Positions 12,648-13,803 of a stretch of DNA of 13,803 bases are shown here, in pieces. This DNA is from Clostridia bacterium (GTDB lineage Bacteria > Bacillota > Clostridia > Oscillospirales > CAG-272): assembly GCA_900769475.1 (NCBI GenBank), contig CAAGGQ010000027.1, forward strand, positions 1 through 13,803, read 5' to 3'. The notes under the pieces are model-generated. The model was not told where the DNA came from, did not search any database, and was given only the letters and a program-made list of their open reading frames with translations. Within the stretch, counting starts at the first letter, position 1. The number at the start of each line of letters is the position of its first letter. Position numbers and translations under genes: made by a program.

Positions 12648-13601
12648 TTACTTTTTCATGACCGCCAGGCCGCACCAGCCGTTGTCTTCCAGCTTTTCCA
12701 CGATCTTGTATCCGTTCTTCTCAAAGCAATCGATCACGTCCTGTGCCCGCTCGGCAATGATGCCCGAGGCCAGCAAAACGGTGTTCTCATGCATGAAGGG
12801 AGAAACGTCGGGAGTCATGCGAATGATGATATCGGCCACGATGTTGGCGCAGATCAGATCGTAGGGGCGGGACCGATCGGCCTGCTTTAAGAGATCCGAA
12901 ACCTCGCAGGTGATGTTGGTCAATCCACTATCCTTGATGTTCTCGTTGGCCACGCGCACCGCCATGGGGTCAATGTCGTAGGCCTTGCACTCGGCGGCTC
13001 CCAGCTTGGAGGCGCAGATGGCAAGGATTCCGCTTCCCGTTCCCACGTCCAGCATACGGCATCCGGGCTTGGTGTAATCCTCCAGCATCCGAATGACCAA
13101 ACGGGTGGTTTCGTGGGTTCCCGTGCCAAAGGCCATGCCGGGATCCATGCGCACGATAAGCTCGCCCTCGGCGGCCTCGTACTTCTCCCATGCGGGAACG
13201 ATCACCAGTCGGCTTCCGATCTTAATGGGCTTATAATAGGCCTTCCAAGCGTTGGCCCAATCCTCTTCGTTTACACCAACCGTTTCGATCTTAGCGTCAG
13301 TCAAGCCTACATCGGCAAAGCGCTCCTTTAAAAAGGAAATGCACTCGGGAACACTGCGCTCGGCGGGCAGGTAGACCGATACCGAAGCAATGGTCTTATC
13401 GGCATTGAGAATACTTTCGTCAATCAGATCGCCGTAACAGGTTTTGAGATCGATGTCGCTGTAATCCTCAATTTGAAGATTATTGGATACCATACTCATA
13501 ATCGCGATCAAATCGTCCAACTGGGGCAGCTTTACCGTAACACGGATCTGTGTCCAGATCGATTCGGTACCGTAATCACCGCATACGTAATCCTTATCCA
13601 T
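12648..13601 (-). CDS. prmA: Ribosomal protein L11 methyltransferase
   Basis: PrmA methylates ribosomal protein L11 using SAM. The 317 residues consist of an N-terminal L11-recognition domain (about 15-110, 'WTQIRVTVKLPQLDDLIAI'), a linker, and a class I methyltransferase domain with 'MDPGMAFGTGTHETT' (152-166), motif I 'LDVGTGSGILAICASKLGA' (184-202), 'AYDIDPMAVRVANEN' (207-221) and 'DLICANIVADII' (248-259). I start at 13601, where GAGGA lies 5 nt upstream. An in-frame ATG at 13613 would overlap the dnaJ stop as ATGA, but has only a poor ribosome site. It follows dnaJ by 8 nt, so they are co-transcribed. Confidence 0.95.
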   Translation of the reverse strand: MDKDYVCGDYGTESIWTQIRVTVKLPQLDDLIAIMSMVSNNLQIEDYSDIDLKTCYGDLIDESILNADKTIASVSVYLPAERSVPECISFLKERFADVGLTDAKIETVGVNEEDWANAWKAYYKPIKIGSRLVIVPAWEKYEAAEGELIVRMDPGMAFGTGTHETTRLVIRMLEDYTKPGCRMLDVGTGSGILAICASKLGAAECKAYDIDPMAVRVANENIKDSGLTNITCEVSDLLKQADRSRPYDLICANIVADIIIRMTPDVSPFMHENTVLLASGIIAERAQDVIDCFEKNGYKIVEKLEDNGWCGLAVMKK

Positions 13602-13609
13602 AGCTATCC

Positions 13610-13803
13610 TCATTTCTGTCCAAAGATCTTTTTAAAGAACTGTTTATGCTTGGCATAGTTGCTCTCACCGCAGCTGTCGGCAAAGGCGCGCATAGCATCC
13701 TTTTGCTTATCATTGAGGCCCTTGGGAATCTCTACAGTCACGCGGAAGATCAGGTCGCCTCGCCGTCCGTTGCCGTTGACGTAAGGAATTCCCTTTTGCT
13801 TCA
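13610..13803 (-). CDS. dnaJ: Chaperone DnaJ, C-terminal fragment (partial)
   Basis: Only the last 63 or so codons are in the window; the gene runs off the right edge. The peptide contains 'GIPYVNGNGRRGDLIFRVTV', then 'EIPKGLNDKQKDAMRAFADS' and ends 'HKQFFKKIFGQK'. This matches the end of the DnaJ C-terminal substrate-binding domain ('KGVPxLNGxGRGDLxVxVxVExPxxLxxxQ') and its tail. DnaJ is the DnaK co-chaperone in the cytoplasm. The gene is followed after 8 nt by prmA, the normal order in Firmicutes, so a grpE-dnaK-dnaJ cluster should lie just outside the window. Confidence 0.93.
   Translation of the reverse strand, partial: KQKGIPYVNGNGRRGDLIFRVTVEIPKGLNDKQKDAMRAFADSCGESNYAKHKQFFKKIFGQK

Overview
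The window looks like chromosome from a Gram-positive anaerobe of the class Clostridia, probably an uncultured gut lineage. The reasons are Shine-Dalgarno sites of the AAAGGAGG type, sigma-A promoters with 17-bp spacers, rho-independent terminators, an S41 protease with a membrane anchor, a CdaR/PucR-type regulator, a dnaJ-prmA-rsmE neighbourhood and several XRE regulators with a 'KAVSKWE' recognition helix. Base composition is moderate, with AT-rich intergenic gaps. Nothing in the sequence fixes the genus. Almost all genes lie on the minus strand; only one small XRE regulator at the left end is on the plus strand.

Left end (1-2400): the start of a LytTR-like regulator gene diverges from a small XRE regulator with an excellent promoter and its own terminator. 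Next comes a 356-aa XRE regulator with a long C-terminal sensor-like region, visibly more AT-rich than the rest, with its own extended -10 promoter and terminator. Behind it (1935-2427) there is no gene. This gap holds a folded multi-hairpin segment and a 138-bp inverted repeat whose two arms are each multi-hairpin, which looks like a dispersed intergenic element.

Centre-left (2345-6093): a three-gene operon read right to left. It encodes an XRE helix-turn-helix fused to a BadF-type amino-sugar kinase, then MurQ (MurNAc-6-phosphate etherase, overlapping by 14 nt), then a cytoplasmic GH42-like glycoside hydrolase (15-nt gap). One strong promoter precedes it and one strong terminator ends it. 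The natural reading is a self-regulated muropeptide or amino-sugar salvage unit: the hydrolase frees sugars, the kinase phosphorylates MurNAc/GlcNAc, MurQ removes the lactyl ether, and the HTH lets the kinase sense its own substrate. This is the most interesting system in the window, although the hydrolase substrate and the sensing role are inferred.

Centre (6146-9155): a membrane-anchored protein of unknown function, then greA and an S41 (Ctp-type) protease, which look co-transcribed. Further right (9176-10345) is a CdaR/PucR-family regulator gene with its own promoter.

Right end (10452-13803): rsmE, a zinc-ribbon membrane protein of unknown function, a short separate transcription unit that may encode a 37-residue protein, prmA, and the 3' end of dnaJ. 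The usual dnaJ-prmA-rsmE neighbourhood is interrupted here by the zinc-ribbon gene and the short unit, each with its own promoter and terminator.
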